A stretch of 51,311 nt of DNA from Psilocybe azurescens (taxonomy: Eukaryota > Basidiomycota > Agaricomycetes > Agaricales > Agrocybaceae). The notes below the pieces were generated by a model. The model ran no database searches and was not told where the DNA came from. It saw only the letters and a program-made list of their open reading frames with translations. Within the stretch, counting starts at the first letter, position 1, and each line of letters starts with the position of its first letter. The translations under genes were made by a program, and so were the position numbers. The stretch lies in assembly GCA_023853785.1 (NCBI GenBank), contig JAJIRX010000877.1, forward strand, positions 1 through 51,311, in the 5' to 3' direction. Of this stretch, positions 22,473 through 33,205 are shown piece by piece.

Positions 22473-22769
22473 GTGGATATCACCACAATTATGCCACCAC
22501 ATGCAAACCATGTACCGCACCACCCATTTATCGTGCCCCCTCTTGTCTCCTGCGCTCGCTGTTGGCTCTTGGTGAGGAGATGGTCTCGTCCAGGAGCTGA
22601 GGCTGACGCCAATTTGAGATTTAGCTGGAGGGAACACGACGACGACGATATTATTAAGGAAATTCAACACATGATAATGACTCACATCCCCATATACAGG
22701 CAGGCAGGCAGGCAACCGACGAAAACGAGCCGGGAGCGTTTTCTCATACTGGTACTCTACTGTAAATAG
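22473..22769 (+). pseudogene. V-family copy V2
   Basis: A 98-codon frame: PLVSCARCWLLVRRWSRPGA, REHDDDDIIKEIQHMIMTHI, YRQAGRQPTKTSRERF. It aligns in frame with V1 and V0, and its tail with V3. A gca/ggca microsatellite (caggcaggcaggcagg, about 22697) lies inside it. Unknown function; possible expression is not indicated by any signal seen. Confidence 0.35.
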
Positions 22770-23124
22770 AATTCATACATACATAGCCATATAGCGAAAT
22801 TTTAGGGTATCGAATAATCGCGATCTGATACAAGTATCATTAAGGCAACTTTGAAGAGAAGAGAAAAAGAACCGAGCGCATCAGCCTTCGGTCTGAATGG
22901 TAATCACTGATTCGGGGCTCGTGCTGTGTGCAAATAAATTTATGGTCGTGCATATGCGAACCGGACGATTAAAGTGGTGGCTACTCTTCACCTTATTACC
23001 GTCTTCCGGTTTGAATATCATTGATAATTTTACCATAACGTGGTACATTCTACGCTAGTGCATTTCCCTTGCACGCTAACACCACATCAATGCATCACCT
23101 TCTGAATATACGCATACGTCCGAA

Positions 23125-25748
23125 CTATGTATTCCCGTATGGCTGACCCCTTTTCCCCGCGGGCTCCTGCAGATCCTCATCATTCGAAAGAATGGATTCA
23201 TCGATATAAATAAGCCGGCGCATTATGTTGTTATCATCTAGGTCATCAGCTGTGAAACAATTAAGAACCTTGTCATTTGGATATCGTGTCCAGTCGATGA
23301 TAATTTTGCACGGTAAAGGGCTCGACCCTTTGAATTTCAGCAAATAGTTGCGGACTGCTCCGAACAAGGTCTGTACCCGACGGCGCACATTGGCTCCCGG
23401 TCTTCCTAGTTTGAGGGTAAGGTTCTGTGTGCTGAGCGCATTGACCAGCTCGGCCGAGTACTCGGCCTTCGACAACATGAATGCAAAAGCATCCCAGATG
23501 AAGTCCCACTCGCTTCCTCGATATTGGCGCAGAAAAATGTACTTTGACCAATCCCAAGCCCTGACTGCAAACTCCACCACGAACACTGCAGCCGTAGTAT
23601 ACGTAGATTGATCTACAGCATGCGGTCCTGCTCGTGACGGGTCATTTAGAAATGCCCTTGCCATCCGTAGGTATGGGGTACCAGTTATGGAGTAAAGGTC
23701 GTACCATGGAGGTTGTTGTCGCACACTGTCCACCTCGCTTTGATTGAATGAAGTAGAAAAAAGAAATCGGGTGAAGAAGCCGAGAGGTCAGCTGCTAGTG
23801 AGTCTGACAGAACCCAAAATGTCTCTATAGGGACTACTTCATAGGATTCGAGTATTCCGCCTGCACAGACGGCAGACCAAAAATTCAGGCAAGGGCTCAT
23901 AGGAATCAATGCTAAGGAGTCGCGTAAATTTTGATCCAAGATACCTCGATGGTGGAGATAGAGCTCTTCCGTTTGGCTAAATTCCTTGATTTGAAATAAA
24001 ATACGCTGATTCCAATATCTTTAAGAAAGAAGACATACCGACGTTTGCAGGAAGTCCAGAAACATCGCAGGGTCCTCATTCAAAGGTCTGCGATATTTGA
24101 AGGATGCGAGTGCATAAGTGGTCCAGTGCTGAATATAGGGCACCTTGAAAAATTTCTCCCGAAGAGTGGTGTTGTCATGCAGAGAGCCTGCCAGTCGAAG
24201 ATGTTTCAAGAGTGACCGGTATGCAAAATTAAGCGGCGGTGTCTCTATGTGGAATGCTAAATGTGACATAAACTGAAGCTCAGAATAAATCTGTAAGAGA
24301 GCGGATAACGCTTACATTCAATGGCAGAAATACAAAAATGAGCAGCTTCCTCATGCTTTTTATTGGGATCAATGAAAAATTGACAAGACCGGGTCGGATC
24401 AACAAGGAAGTCACTGAATGAGGCATGAAAAATTTGATGGGCTTGTTGTTATCTGAGGCATCCACTACCGACAACAGGTCAATGAGGAGGAGCTGAACAG
24501 TACCCGGGGTAAGTTGCATAAAATTCTCTAGATCATTGACTCCCAGAGGTTTAAGGTAGTCATTAGTCAATACAAAAGCCACACCTAGAATTCGCAAGAC
24601 TGGTTTCACATCTTCCACGTCAGATAGAATATTGATGTATAGAGCATCAAGTTGGGCATATGGCCTATCGTCATTGACTGGAAGGAGACCTTGAATAACT
24701 TTGAGGCGATCGAGGGGATTATGTCGAGGAGAGGACACATATCTAATGACAGTGGCTGCATAGATGAATTGACCTGATGATTTTTCAACCAATTCGGCGA
24801 TGTCTTCCTCCAAAGGCCATGAATCCGGAAGATAGGCACGCATGATGTGCTTCTCTCGTATGTCGTGAAACGAGTCTGTCAGATATAGCTTGATGTCCTC
24901 GTCGGGTTGGTATGTGTCGTCGAGTGCAAGACGAAATGTCAGACTGTGGAGAGGGCCGACAGAAAATGATGTGGTGAGATGATACTCTGGTCGACTGGCA
25001 ATGAGAAATTTGAAGGGGAGAGCCGGGCGATGATGTTGGAGTGTATTTGAGATGGTATTTACAATGGTGTTCTGCATGTCCGCGCCGTTGCATTCGTCGA
25101 GGCCATCTATGATGATTAGGTTGGGAAACGGTATCGCCGATGCGAAGCACCCAGCACTGGAAAGCTGAAGAAGAGGATCGAGGAACAATGTGCGAAATTG
25201 TGTTTCGAAATTGAGCTGAAAGATGGCCGGATTGTTGCTGATAGCTGTTTCAACTATTGGCCGAGATTCGGGAATGCGTAACCATAATTGGTAGGCCAAA
25301 GTCGCAACAAAAGCCTTTTCGCTGTTTCGCCTGGAATCAGACCTAGAGAAAAAGAAACTGGCGAGAAGGACATTCTTATCGGCACATCGTTCTGCGAATG
25401 TCTGTGCGATAGCCGATTTCCCTGCACCTGCCGGACCATAGAGCCAAAGCACCAAATTATCCCATCCAAACACCCCAATAAACCAATCCATGAGCTTCTG
25501 AAGCACGGCGGTACGAGTGTTTGGGTGGCATTTGGGTGGGTCGAATCTCTCGCCTGAGTTGTGGAGCGCGCCCAGAGATGATGCCTTCAGCAGTCGTTTC
25601 ATGGCTGCACTCATGCATTGATTTTATTTGAGGATAATCAACAAAAATAAGATAGCCACATACATTCAGACGATTGAGCCTGATGATGCTCATGGTGCTC
25701 GATTAATGTTCCTCCATGTATCAAGACATTGTTTGAATTTCGGAACAT
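23125..25748 (-). pseudogene. NACHT-domain STAND NTPase, copy N2 (nearly intact)
   Basis: Exon 1, 25748-25664, encodes 28 residues beginning MFRNSNNVLIHGGTLIEHHE. A 59-base intron (25663-25605) joins in phase to SMKRLLKASSLGALHNSGER. Walker A GPAGAGKSA is at 25436-25411, Walker B LIIIDGLDECNG about 100 codons later, then FLIASRPEYHL and SSGQFIYAATVIRYVSSP. Exon 3 (about 24256-24041) carries HLRLAGSLHDNTTLREKFFK. Exon 4 runs to AGKRGQPYGNT and the stop at 23125. Expected length is about 825 residues, with a C-terminal half that contains no recognised repeat or effector domain. Two single-base breaks, at about 24427-24432 (run of A) and 23758-23770 (run of T), are the only interruptions seen. 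NACHT ATPases act as cytosolic switches in fungal self/non-self recognition; that role is inferred here. Confidence 0.88.
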
Positions 25749-26223
25749 CGTACAGGCAACTGATGTCCGTTACGACTGAGCGCAGAGGATGGTTGTGTGT
25801 CTCTTAGATCTTGGTTGAGGGGGTAAGAAAGCTTGATTTATGGCTTTCAAGGGGAAACAAATCGAATACGATGAGAACACATGGAACGGTGTTCATGAGA
25901 TCTGGCATACTCAAAAACAACATTGCTTTCATTAGTGTTTTTTTTTTCACATGCACAGCTTCCTCGTTATTTTAGGATCGCAGCTAACACTGCTTACCTG
26001 TCGGTGAATATTGAAAGGATTGTAGAAACATTTTATCGTTGAAGGCGATGATCATAGCACTTCTCGACCTTATCTCTCAGCACATAGCTGGCGGTTAAAT
26101 TTGACTATACAATTGACCGAAATAATCCAATTGGCTGCAGTATAATTGACATTGAGTTGCGAAGCTCAAAATGGAACTTAACATCTTGCTACAGCGCGAC
26201 AATGCGGAGGGGAAGCTACCCAG
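25749..26223. other. N2 upstream spacer, no gene seen
   Basis: Homologous to 32560-32800 upstream of N3 (shared 'tgactgagag/tgactgagcg' and 'agctaacactacttacctg'-like stretches). It probably contains the NACHT promoter, but no specific element can be assigned. Confidence 0.45.
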
Positions 26224-27325
26224 TTATAGACACATGAGCGGTCCAGACTCCAGAGAACGCCATATAACCATCAAAATCCCTGTGCTGCTCCCAATTGCAC
26301 CGGAAAGGTCCACCGCCATAGCGAGCAAGCCGAGGATTGCGCCGCCGAAAGCAGCCGCGGTTGGGATGACCCGCTTCGGCTCCTTGTATATCGATCCTTC
26401 GCGGTGGCCGGTCATGACCTGGTTGGTGCGGGAGGGAATTAGCATCCAGGTCAAAGGTTAAATACGAATAGATACCGAGAATAAAACAAAAGGAATGTAG
26501 CGCATTTGCTGATCCTTCAGCTGCTTCACCATATCCCGAGGCCCACTCCGAGATATCGTGGTCCAGGTCCTACTGAAAAGCGCAAACGCACTCAGCATGA
26601 AGGCGATGTGGATCGCGGTGTGGATCGGGTCGAGCACGGCTTCTTTGAGCGTGTGTGGTGGGGACATGTATTACTCAGTATGCGATCCCGCCTGTGACGC
26701 GCAGTTGCGGGGAATCATTGAGAGGCTGCAGATCAGAGGGGAGGTAGGGGATCAAGTAAAAGAGAACGGTGATAACATGTCAGACAAAATCCCAACATCG
26801 TTAGAAAAAAAAGAAAAACATAAAACTAACCTCCTAAACATCTAAAATATTAACCAACAAGTTCTGCGGGAACCGAGTCGCCAGCATCTGCAATACAATG
26901 AACATAATGCTCGTCAACGCACTCTGCCGATGTTCACATTAGTAGGTAAGAACACCTGCCAGACGATCGACTGAGAGATATTTGTCACGATGAACAGATC
27001 GACCCCCAATCCGAGATCGTACCCCTTCTGCAGGAATTCGTCCAGGAGGATGACGATGAGAGCGGCAACGATGGGCTGGATGACGAGCAACAGGCACGCT
27101 TAGAGGCCAGGATCGTGCGCATCCAGTAGAGCAGGTCGGATAAATCATAGGACATGATACCGTAGAGGGGCACTCGCCAGCACACCAGCAAGATAAGGAG
27201 TGTTACCGCCGTCCATAGTACTTTTTGGTTGAACTAGACCTTGTCATATAAGGGTCAGGACGTGTTGTGTGGTGTTTAACAAAGGGAAAGGTACTTTGCA
27301 ATTGGGTCAGAAAGATTCTGGTAGT
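26224..27325 (-). pseudogene. SEC61: SEC61-alpha-like pseudogene a3 (best C-terminus)
   Basis: Right to left: [18 protein letters not shown] (about 27230-27175), [19 protein letters not shown], then an internal gap directly to [20 protein letters not shown] and [20 protein letters not shown]. After TNVN a second gap leads to [20 protein letters not shown] (about 26935-26880). Then MSPPHTLKEAVLDPIHTAIH, IAFMLSAFALFSRTW and SGPRDMVKQLKDQQM (26667-26500). The last exon reads VMTGHREGSIYKEPKRVIPT, AAAFGGAILGLLAMAVDLSG and AIGSSTGILM (about 26420-26260). These are textbook SEC61-alpha signatures, including the cytosolic QLKDQQ(M)VM loop. Two internal deletions and frame shifts exclude a working channel. 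Confidence 0.9.
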
Positions 27326-27569
27326 ATTGGTAAGCATGAGATCGGCGAGCACGAAAAAGGGAGAGGCGGAGAATTAATGGGCATGGAAGGTGGCGAGCGA
27401 TCAAGAGGAGGGACCCGGACAGGTGTAAAACAAAGAACGACAAATGAGGGAATGCGGCGAAAATACCGAATGACCTAATCCATTAGTCACCACTTTCAGT
27501 GACCCAAAGCAGGTGACCGGGCCACGCGGTCACGGTGGATCGTAGGCAGAACCGAACGCTCAAGCCAAA

Positions 27570-27755
27570 GCCCCCACGCATCGCTACGCCTGTCGCGTTT
27601 AAGCCCTCTTCTTCATCCTCTCCCTCCCGTCCCTTGTCGTCGTCGTCGTCAAAACCAGCGAGTCTTACTCCGATGTCTGACCCTCGTGCAGGAGATGGAA
27701 GAGGTGTGTGACCTATCGTCAATTGTGGATTGGTATGTTGGGATGGATTATTGAT
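27570..27755 (+). pseudogene. U-family fragment U4
   Basis: The low-complexity start (tctccctcccgtcccttgtc) is followed after a large deletion by the family end, DLSSIVDWYVGMDY-stop at about 27712-27755. This matches PLSVADWHAGMDY of U5. Only the two ends of the gene remain. Confidence 0.45.
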
Positions 27756-27959
27756 TGTAGGAGGGCGTGCACTGGTGCGTTCGTTGTAATTTATAAATAG
27801 CGATTGAATCTTGATCTTTTGGTGTTTTATTTATTTCCTTAGGTGCGCGTTCGCATCGTTCACCCGCCTCTGACTTGCCACCCCTCCCTCTGCGCTTTCA
27901 CTTTGTTCTTAAACCCCCATTTTTCATTTTCAAATGACACCCTTCCATTTTATCTCCTT

Positions 27960-28640
27960 CCTTCACTCTATTCATCATTATGACGATCTTCCGCTTTGAT
28001 TTGGCGTCCGAGTCGATTGTGTGTGTGCGCCCGCACGCCTGGGCCCATGAATTGTATGCTATTGTGCCGTGCCGCTGCCGTCTGCACCTGGAGTGAAATT
28101 TTTTGGCTTATCGAGTCATCCGGATTGGAGGTTGGGTTTGGGTTTTGAACGCGCACGGTTTGTGTTGTTATGACTATTATTCTCATTTTGTTCTACTACT
28201 ACACGTAAGCCCGAGTACGGAATGAAAGCGATGACATCCTCTGCGCTGTTCCGGTGTAACCGTTCTATGGACTGTGTTTGAGTTGAGTGCTGGGGTTGCT
28301 TTATGTTTATTGTTTTTCGCTAGCTGGCTTGTAACCCCTTTCACAATTATGATTTGATTTTTAATCTATGGATTTGGATTCTAGTACCCCCGAAAACACG
28401 AAAATAAGAAGAGATACCGAGCATATAAAACGACTGCAAAAATCCCTTCCCTTCTGACCAATGCTTATCGAATTCTCGAGGTCTCGATGACGCCAAAGAC
28501 TTATTCCCGCCCATATCCATGCGCTTGAAGCGGCACCCGCAGTGCACCCGCACCCGCATCCTCATGCTTAGCTTAACTCCCTCACGACACCCACCAACCA
28601 CACACTAACAATCCCGCAGTTAGGATTTTATTATATCCAA
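27960..28640. other. Cassette spacer between U and V
   Basis: Homologous to 10050-10330, 13360-13780 and 37800-38050 through 'tttgatttggcgtccgagtc' and 'ccccgaaaacac' landmarks. A minus frame at 28347-28601 is not shared by the other copies. Confidence 0.5.
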
Positions 28641-28829
28641 GTGCACTGTGGGTCTTCTTATGCCTCCTTCCCACATTCACATCTACGTTTTAACTACGCC
28701 TCGGCTTACGCGCTATGCGCTATACACCACATCTTTACATACAAGCAAGCAGGCAGGGAACCGACGAAAACGAGCCGGGAGCATTTTTTCGTACTGGTAG
28801 ATAAATTCCATTCATACATATATACATAG
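28641..28829 (+). pseudogene. V-family remnant V3
   Basis: A 62-codon frame ending AIHHIFTYKQAGREPTKTSR and EHFFVLVDK. The tail matches V2 (YRQAGRQPTKTSRERF) in frame. The central DDII segment is deleted relative to V1 and V2. Confidence 0.35.
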
Positions 28830-28923
28830 AGAAAGTTGAAGATATTGAACACCTTTGATGTTCAATCGACTTGAAGAAATATAATATATTGTTTCATTCA
28901 TTAAATACTCGCCTGTGTGATAC

Positions 28924-29320
28924 AATCTCAAGGGAGGTGCGTTGCGCCTAGTAGCGGATAATATAAGGAATATATGGTAGACAATGGTGGGTGGAAAGGT
29001 CAGCGGCGGAGCTGTCGCCTCGTCTCCAGGGCATAGAAAACCGATGGAAGTGCTGAAGGGTGACCCCCTTTTCGCACTTCTAAAGGTTCTACTCCAGCTG
29101 TAATGTATGTGAGTTATATATTGGGATATGGGATAGTTTCTGTGATGGGTAGGTGGGATTTTAAGTGATGCTAGGATAGAGTTTGGGTAAAAAGTGAGCT
29201 TATGGGAATGGGTTGTGCAGTCGTCGTTGTCCGACTTCAAACGTGGTGTAAGGAAAAACGATGGGGATCAGGATTCATGTGATGACGTCTCCTTCTCACG
29301 AGAATTCGTACCCACTCGCA
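28924..29320. mobile_element. 397-base insertion flanked by GATAC direct repeats, unclassified
   Basis: The cassette sequence 'ttcattaaata...tgatat' at 14480-14510 continues directly to 'aggtaactccgaggcaactttg'. In this copy the same two parts are separated by 397 bases, flanked on both sides by GATAC (28919-28923 and 29321-29325). No terminal inverted repeats or poly-A tail are visible. A minus frame (28812-29240) covers most of it but is not recognised. Confidence 0.6.
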
Positions 29321-29721
29321 GATACTTCCAGTAACCTTGAGGTGACTTTGAAGAAGAGAGGAAAATAGAGGACAGAGCGCACCAGCCCTGGGTTTGAATG
29401 GTGACGACTGATTCGAGGTTTGTGCATCATGGAAATGAATGTGCGGTCACATATATGTGAATCAGACGATTAATGCAGAGGCTAATCTTTGGCTTTTTGG
29501 TTTCAACATCTTTCCCGAACTTACTACGGTCTCAGTGGTTAATGAATCGGTCAGTTTTGTCTGGGTCAAATATCATTATTACTTTCGCTGTATTGTGGGA
29601 TGTTTTAGTATCTATGCTTGCACATTTTCCTTTCACGCTAACGCCACAGCACCCTGCGAATATACATGTACGCCCACACTATGTGTTCCTGCATGGGCGA
29701 TCGCTTTTGCATGGCGGGCTC

Positions 29722-32560
29722 CTATGTATCCTTGTCGCTCGGCAGAATAGATTCGTCAACGTAAAAAACTCGCCATGTGTCTGAATCCCAATCATCATCT
29801 AATTCTTCGGCCGTAAAACAATTACCAATATAGTCACTTGGACATTCTGTCCAATTGATGATGATTTTGAACGGTGAAGGAAACGACCCTTTGAATTCCA
29901 ACAAATAGCTGCGGACGGCTCCAAACAAGGTCTGTACCCGATGGCGCACATTGTATTGTGGTCTTCCCAGATTGAAGGTAAGATTTTGTTTGCCGAGCGT
30001 ATCAACTAGCTCGGCCGAGTATCCAGCCTTCGACAACATGAATGCCAAAGCATCCCAGACGAAGTTCCACTGATCGAGCTCATATACGTACAGAGAAAGA
30101 GACTCCATCTCATCCCAAGCGCTGACTGCAAACTCCACTGCGACCACCGCAGCTGCAGTATACGTCGATTGATCTACAGCATACGGTCCTGCTCGTGATG
30201 CATCATTTAGAAATTCCCTCACCATCCGTTGATACAGGGTATCAGTTACGCAGTAAAGGTCGTACCATGCAGGTGCTTGCCACTCACTGCCCTCCTGGAT
30301 TTGATCGAATAATGCAGAAAAGAGGAAACCGGGCACAGAAGCCGAGAGGCCGGCTGCTAATAAGTCTGACAAAGCCCAAAACGTCTCCCAAGAAATCACT
30401 CCATGGGATTCGAGTACCCTACCAGCGCACACGGCAGTCCAAAAGGCCTGACAAGGCCTCATGGGAATCAAGGCCAGGTATTTGCATAATATTTGATCGA
30501 AGATACTTCGGTGGTGGAGATAGAGCTCTTCCGTTTGCCTAAAGTCCTTGATTTGGAGTCAAATACATTTCCAATATCTTTAAATTAAGTAGACGTACCG
30601 ATGTTTTCAGAAATTCTAGAAACATTCCAGGATCATCACTCAAAGAGTAGAAATATTTTAAAGGGGTATTGATTAATGTTGTGACAGTGGGTTCCGACCA
30701 TCTGGGCCGAGCTGCCCGAGGGCGGATTAGATTAGATACTGTAGATTGCATCAGCGGCTGTGCACGGTTTGTGTGCTAGTGCGCTTTCGTAGTGAGAGAA
30801 CAACACACTTTGCCCGCAACGCTATACTGCGTGGCCGCTCGACGAGCATTCCGAGCCTTGCCAGACACGAGCTGCTAGGGTAGGCCGGATTGGCCTACTC
30901 CAATGTGAGCGCATAAGTTGTCCAGTGCTCAATATATGGCACATTGAAAACCTTCTCCCGAAGAGTGGCATTGTCATGGAGAGGGCCTGCTAGTCGAAGA
31001 TGTTTCAAGAGTGACCGGTATGCAAGATCTGGCAGAGGTGTAGCCATGTCGAGTGCTATATATGAAATAAACTGGGGCTCTGACATAAATTTGTAAGAGA
31101 GTAATCAATGCTTACATTCAATGGCAGAAATACAGAAATGGGCAGCTTCTGCATGCATATTACTGAGATCAATGAAAAATTCACGAGATTGGGTTGGATC
31201 GACAAGGAAGTCACTGAATGATGCATGAAGAAAGTTGATGGGCCTCTTGGAATCTGAGGCATCCACAACAGACAATAGGTCAATGAGGAGAAGCCGAATA
31301 GTACCCGGGGTAAGTTGCATAAGCATCTCCAGATGACAGACCGCCAGAGGTTCCACGGAATGATACTTAATTTTAGTCCATACAAAAGCCACACCTAGAA
31401 TTCGCAAGACCCTTTTCACGTCTTCCATGTCAGAAAGAATATTGATATATAGAGCATCCAGTTGAGCATACGGCCTATCGTCATTGACGGGAAGGAGGCC
31501 TTGAATAACTTTGAGGCGATCGAGTGGATTATGTCGAGGAGAGGACACGTATCTAATGACCGTGGCAGCATAGATAAATTGACCAGATGATTTTGCGACC
31601 AATTTGTCGATATCTTCTGCCGATGGCCATGAATCTGGAAGATGGGTGCGCATGATGTGCATCTGTTGTATTTCATGAAAAGAGTCTGTCAGATATAGCC
31701 TGATATCCTCGTCTGGCAGGTAGGTGTCGTCCATTGCAAGCCGAAATGTCAGAGTGTGGAGAGGGCTGACAGAAAATGATGTGGTGAGATGATACTCCGG
31801 TCGACTGGTAATGAGAAGTCTGAAGGGGAGAGCTGACGGATGATGTTGGAGCGCATTAGAGATAGTGTTTAAAATGGTGTTCTGAATGTCCACTCTATTG
31901 CATTCGTCGAGACCATCTATGATGATTAGGCTGGGAAATGGTGTCGCAGGTGTGAAGCATCCGGCATTGGAAAGCTGAAGAAGAGGATTGAGGAACAATG
32001 TGCGAAATTGTGTATAAAAACTGAGCTGAAAGATTGCTGGATTGTTGCTGATAGCTGATTCGATTACTGGCCGGGATTGAAGAATGTGGAACCACAATTG
32101 ATAGGCCAACGTCAGCGACGAAAGCCTTTTCGTTGTTTCGCCTGAGATCTGACCTAGAAAAAAGAAACTGGCGAGAAGACCATTCTTTCGCGGCGCATAG
32201 TTCTGCCAAGGTCTGTGTGATCGCCGATTTGCCTGCACCTGCTGGACCATAGAGCCAAAGTACGAAGTTATCCCATCCAACCTCCCCAATAAACCAATCC
32301 ATGAGCTTCTGAAGGATGACTGTACGAGTGTTTGGATGGCATTTGGGAGCATCAAATTGCTCGCCCAAGTTATGGAGGGCCCCAAGGGATGATGCCTCCA
32401 GCAATCGTTTCATGGCTGTACTCATGCATTGATTATAAATAAGGATAATCGACAGAGATCGGGGGAACCACATACCTTTGGACGATTGAGCATGATAGTG
32501 CTCGTGGTGCTCGGTGAGCAACCCTCCATTTATCAAGACATTTTTTGAATGATCGAGCAT
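29722..32560 (-). pseudogene. NACHT-domain STAND NTPase, copy N3
   Basis: Start ATG at 32560 (MLDHSKNVLINGGLLTEHHE), an intron, then SLGALHNLGEQFDAPKCHPN. Walker A GPAGAGKSA is at 32248-32223, Walker B LIIIDGLDECNR, then LLITSRPEYHLTTSF. A long open stretch runs to AEAAHFCISAIEC near 31115. The next exon (HLRLAGPLHDNATLREKVFN) is split by a 223-base insertion at 30680-30902. The final exon, from about 30471, is open as WTAVCAGRVLESHGVISWET, VDQSTYTAAAVVAVEFAVSA, FVWDALAFMLSKAGYSAEL and RRVQTLFGAV-like sequence. It ends LPSDKDT at 29722, earlier than the GNT end of N1 and N2. Frames shift around 32200-32160 and at about 32115. This copy is inactive but carries the longest open C-terminal domain. 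Confidence 0.87.
30680..30902. mobile_element. 223-base insertion in N3, TG...CA ends, ATGT target duplication
   Basis: N1 reads 'gttaatgtgagcgcataagttgtcc' (about 15823-15847, quoted here as landmarks gttaatg and tgagcgcataag) without interruption. N3 carries 223 extra bases between ATGT at 30676-30679 and ATGT at 30903-30906. The insert begins TGTGACAGTGGG and ends CTACTCCA, as expected for a solo LTR or a very short LTR-type (TRIM-like) element. No coding content is present. Confidence 0.65.
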
Positions 32561-32949
32561 CGTACAAGCAACTAATATCTGTTATGACTGAGAGTGGAGG
32601 ATGGTGTGTTTTTCAGATCTTGGTCTGGAGCAAGAAAGCTTAGTTGGTGACTCTCAAGGGTAAGTGAATCAAATACGATGGGAAAGGTGCACATGAGTTG
32701 TGACATACTCGAACATGCACAGCTTTCTTGTTAGGACCGAAGCTAACACTACTTACCTGTTAATCGGACCGCAGAAATTCTTTATCTCAACTTCATCGTT
32801 TAAAGCGACGAGCCCTGTTTTGCCTTATTCTCAATAGCCAGTGTAAAGTCCAATATGATTTGTCGTAAGCCGCACCAACCTGTATCTACATAAGCGGCCT
32901 CCATCTGTCTTACCTCATGATGCATCCATTGCACAGGTCGCGCAGTCAC
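32561..32949. other. N3 upstream spacer, no gene seen
   Basis: 32560-32800 resembles 25750-26060, upstream of N2. The remainder is unassigned. Confidence 0.45.
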
Positions 32950-33205
32950 TCATATTTGGAATTGATGGATATATATATATACAAGTACAGCAGCTGCATG
33001 CCCCCCGCGGCTTCGTTCTACATGTAAGTACTCACTCGAGCTGATAATAGCGATACATAAATGTGCGGCTTCCTCAACTTTGTTGCTGCGGTCAATAGCA
33101 AAATATAGAGAGGGCACTGGGGTGAAAAGGAACTCAGGGAAAGGTGGGTGCAAAAATATGGTTGGTTGCGAGTTATTTGGGATATTGTTCGAAGTTCTGA
33201 ACATT
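32950..33205 (-). pseudogene. NACHT remnant N3b: N-terminal motif fused to end of the helical region
   Basis: The minus frame begins MFRTSNNIPNNSQ, equivalent to the first residues of N1-N3. After a short unrelated stretch it reads PEFLFTPVPSLYFAIDRSNK and VEEAAHLCIAIISS. In N1 the equivalent text is FSDFLIDPTRSHQFYIDPSK then RHEEAAHFCISAIE, just before the third intron. The P-loop, Walker B and helical region (about 400 codons) are absent. A splice-like 'gtactta' follows the fusion. This is an internally deleted copy, with promoter-side sequence of the N1 type. Confidence 0.6.
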
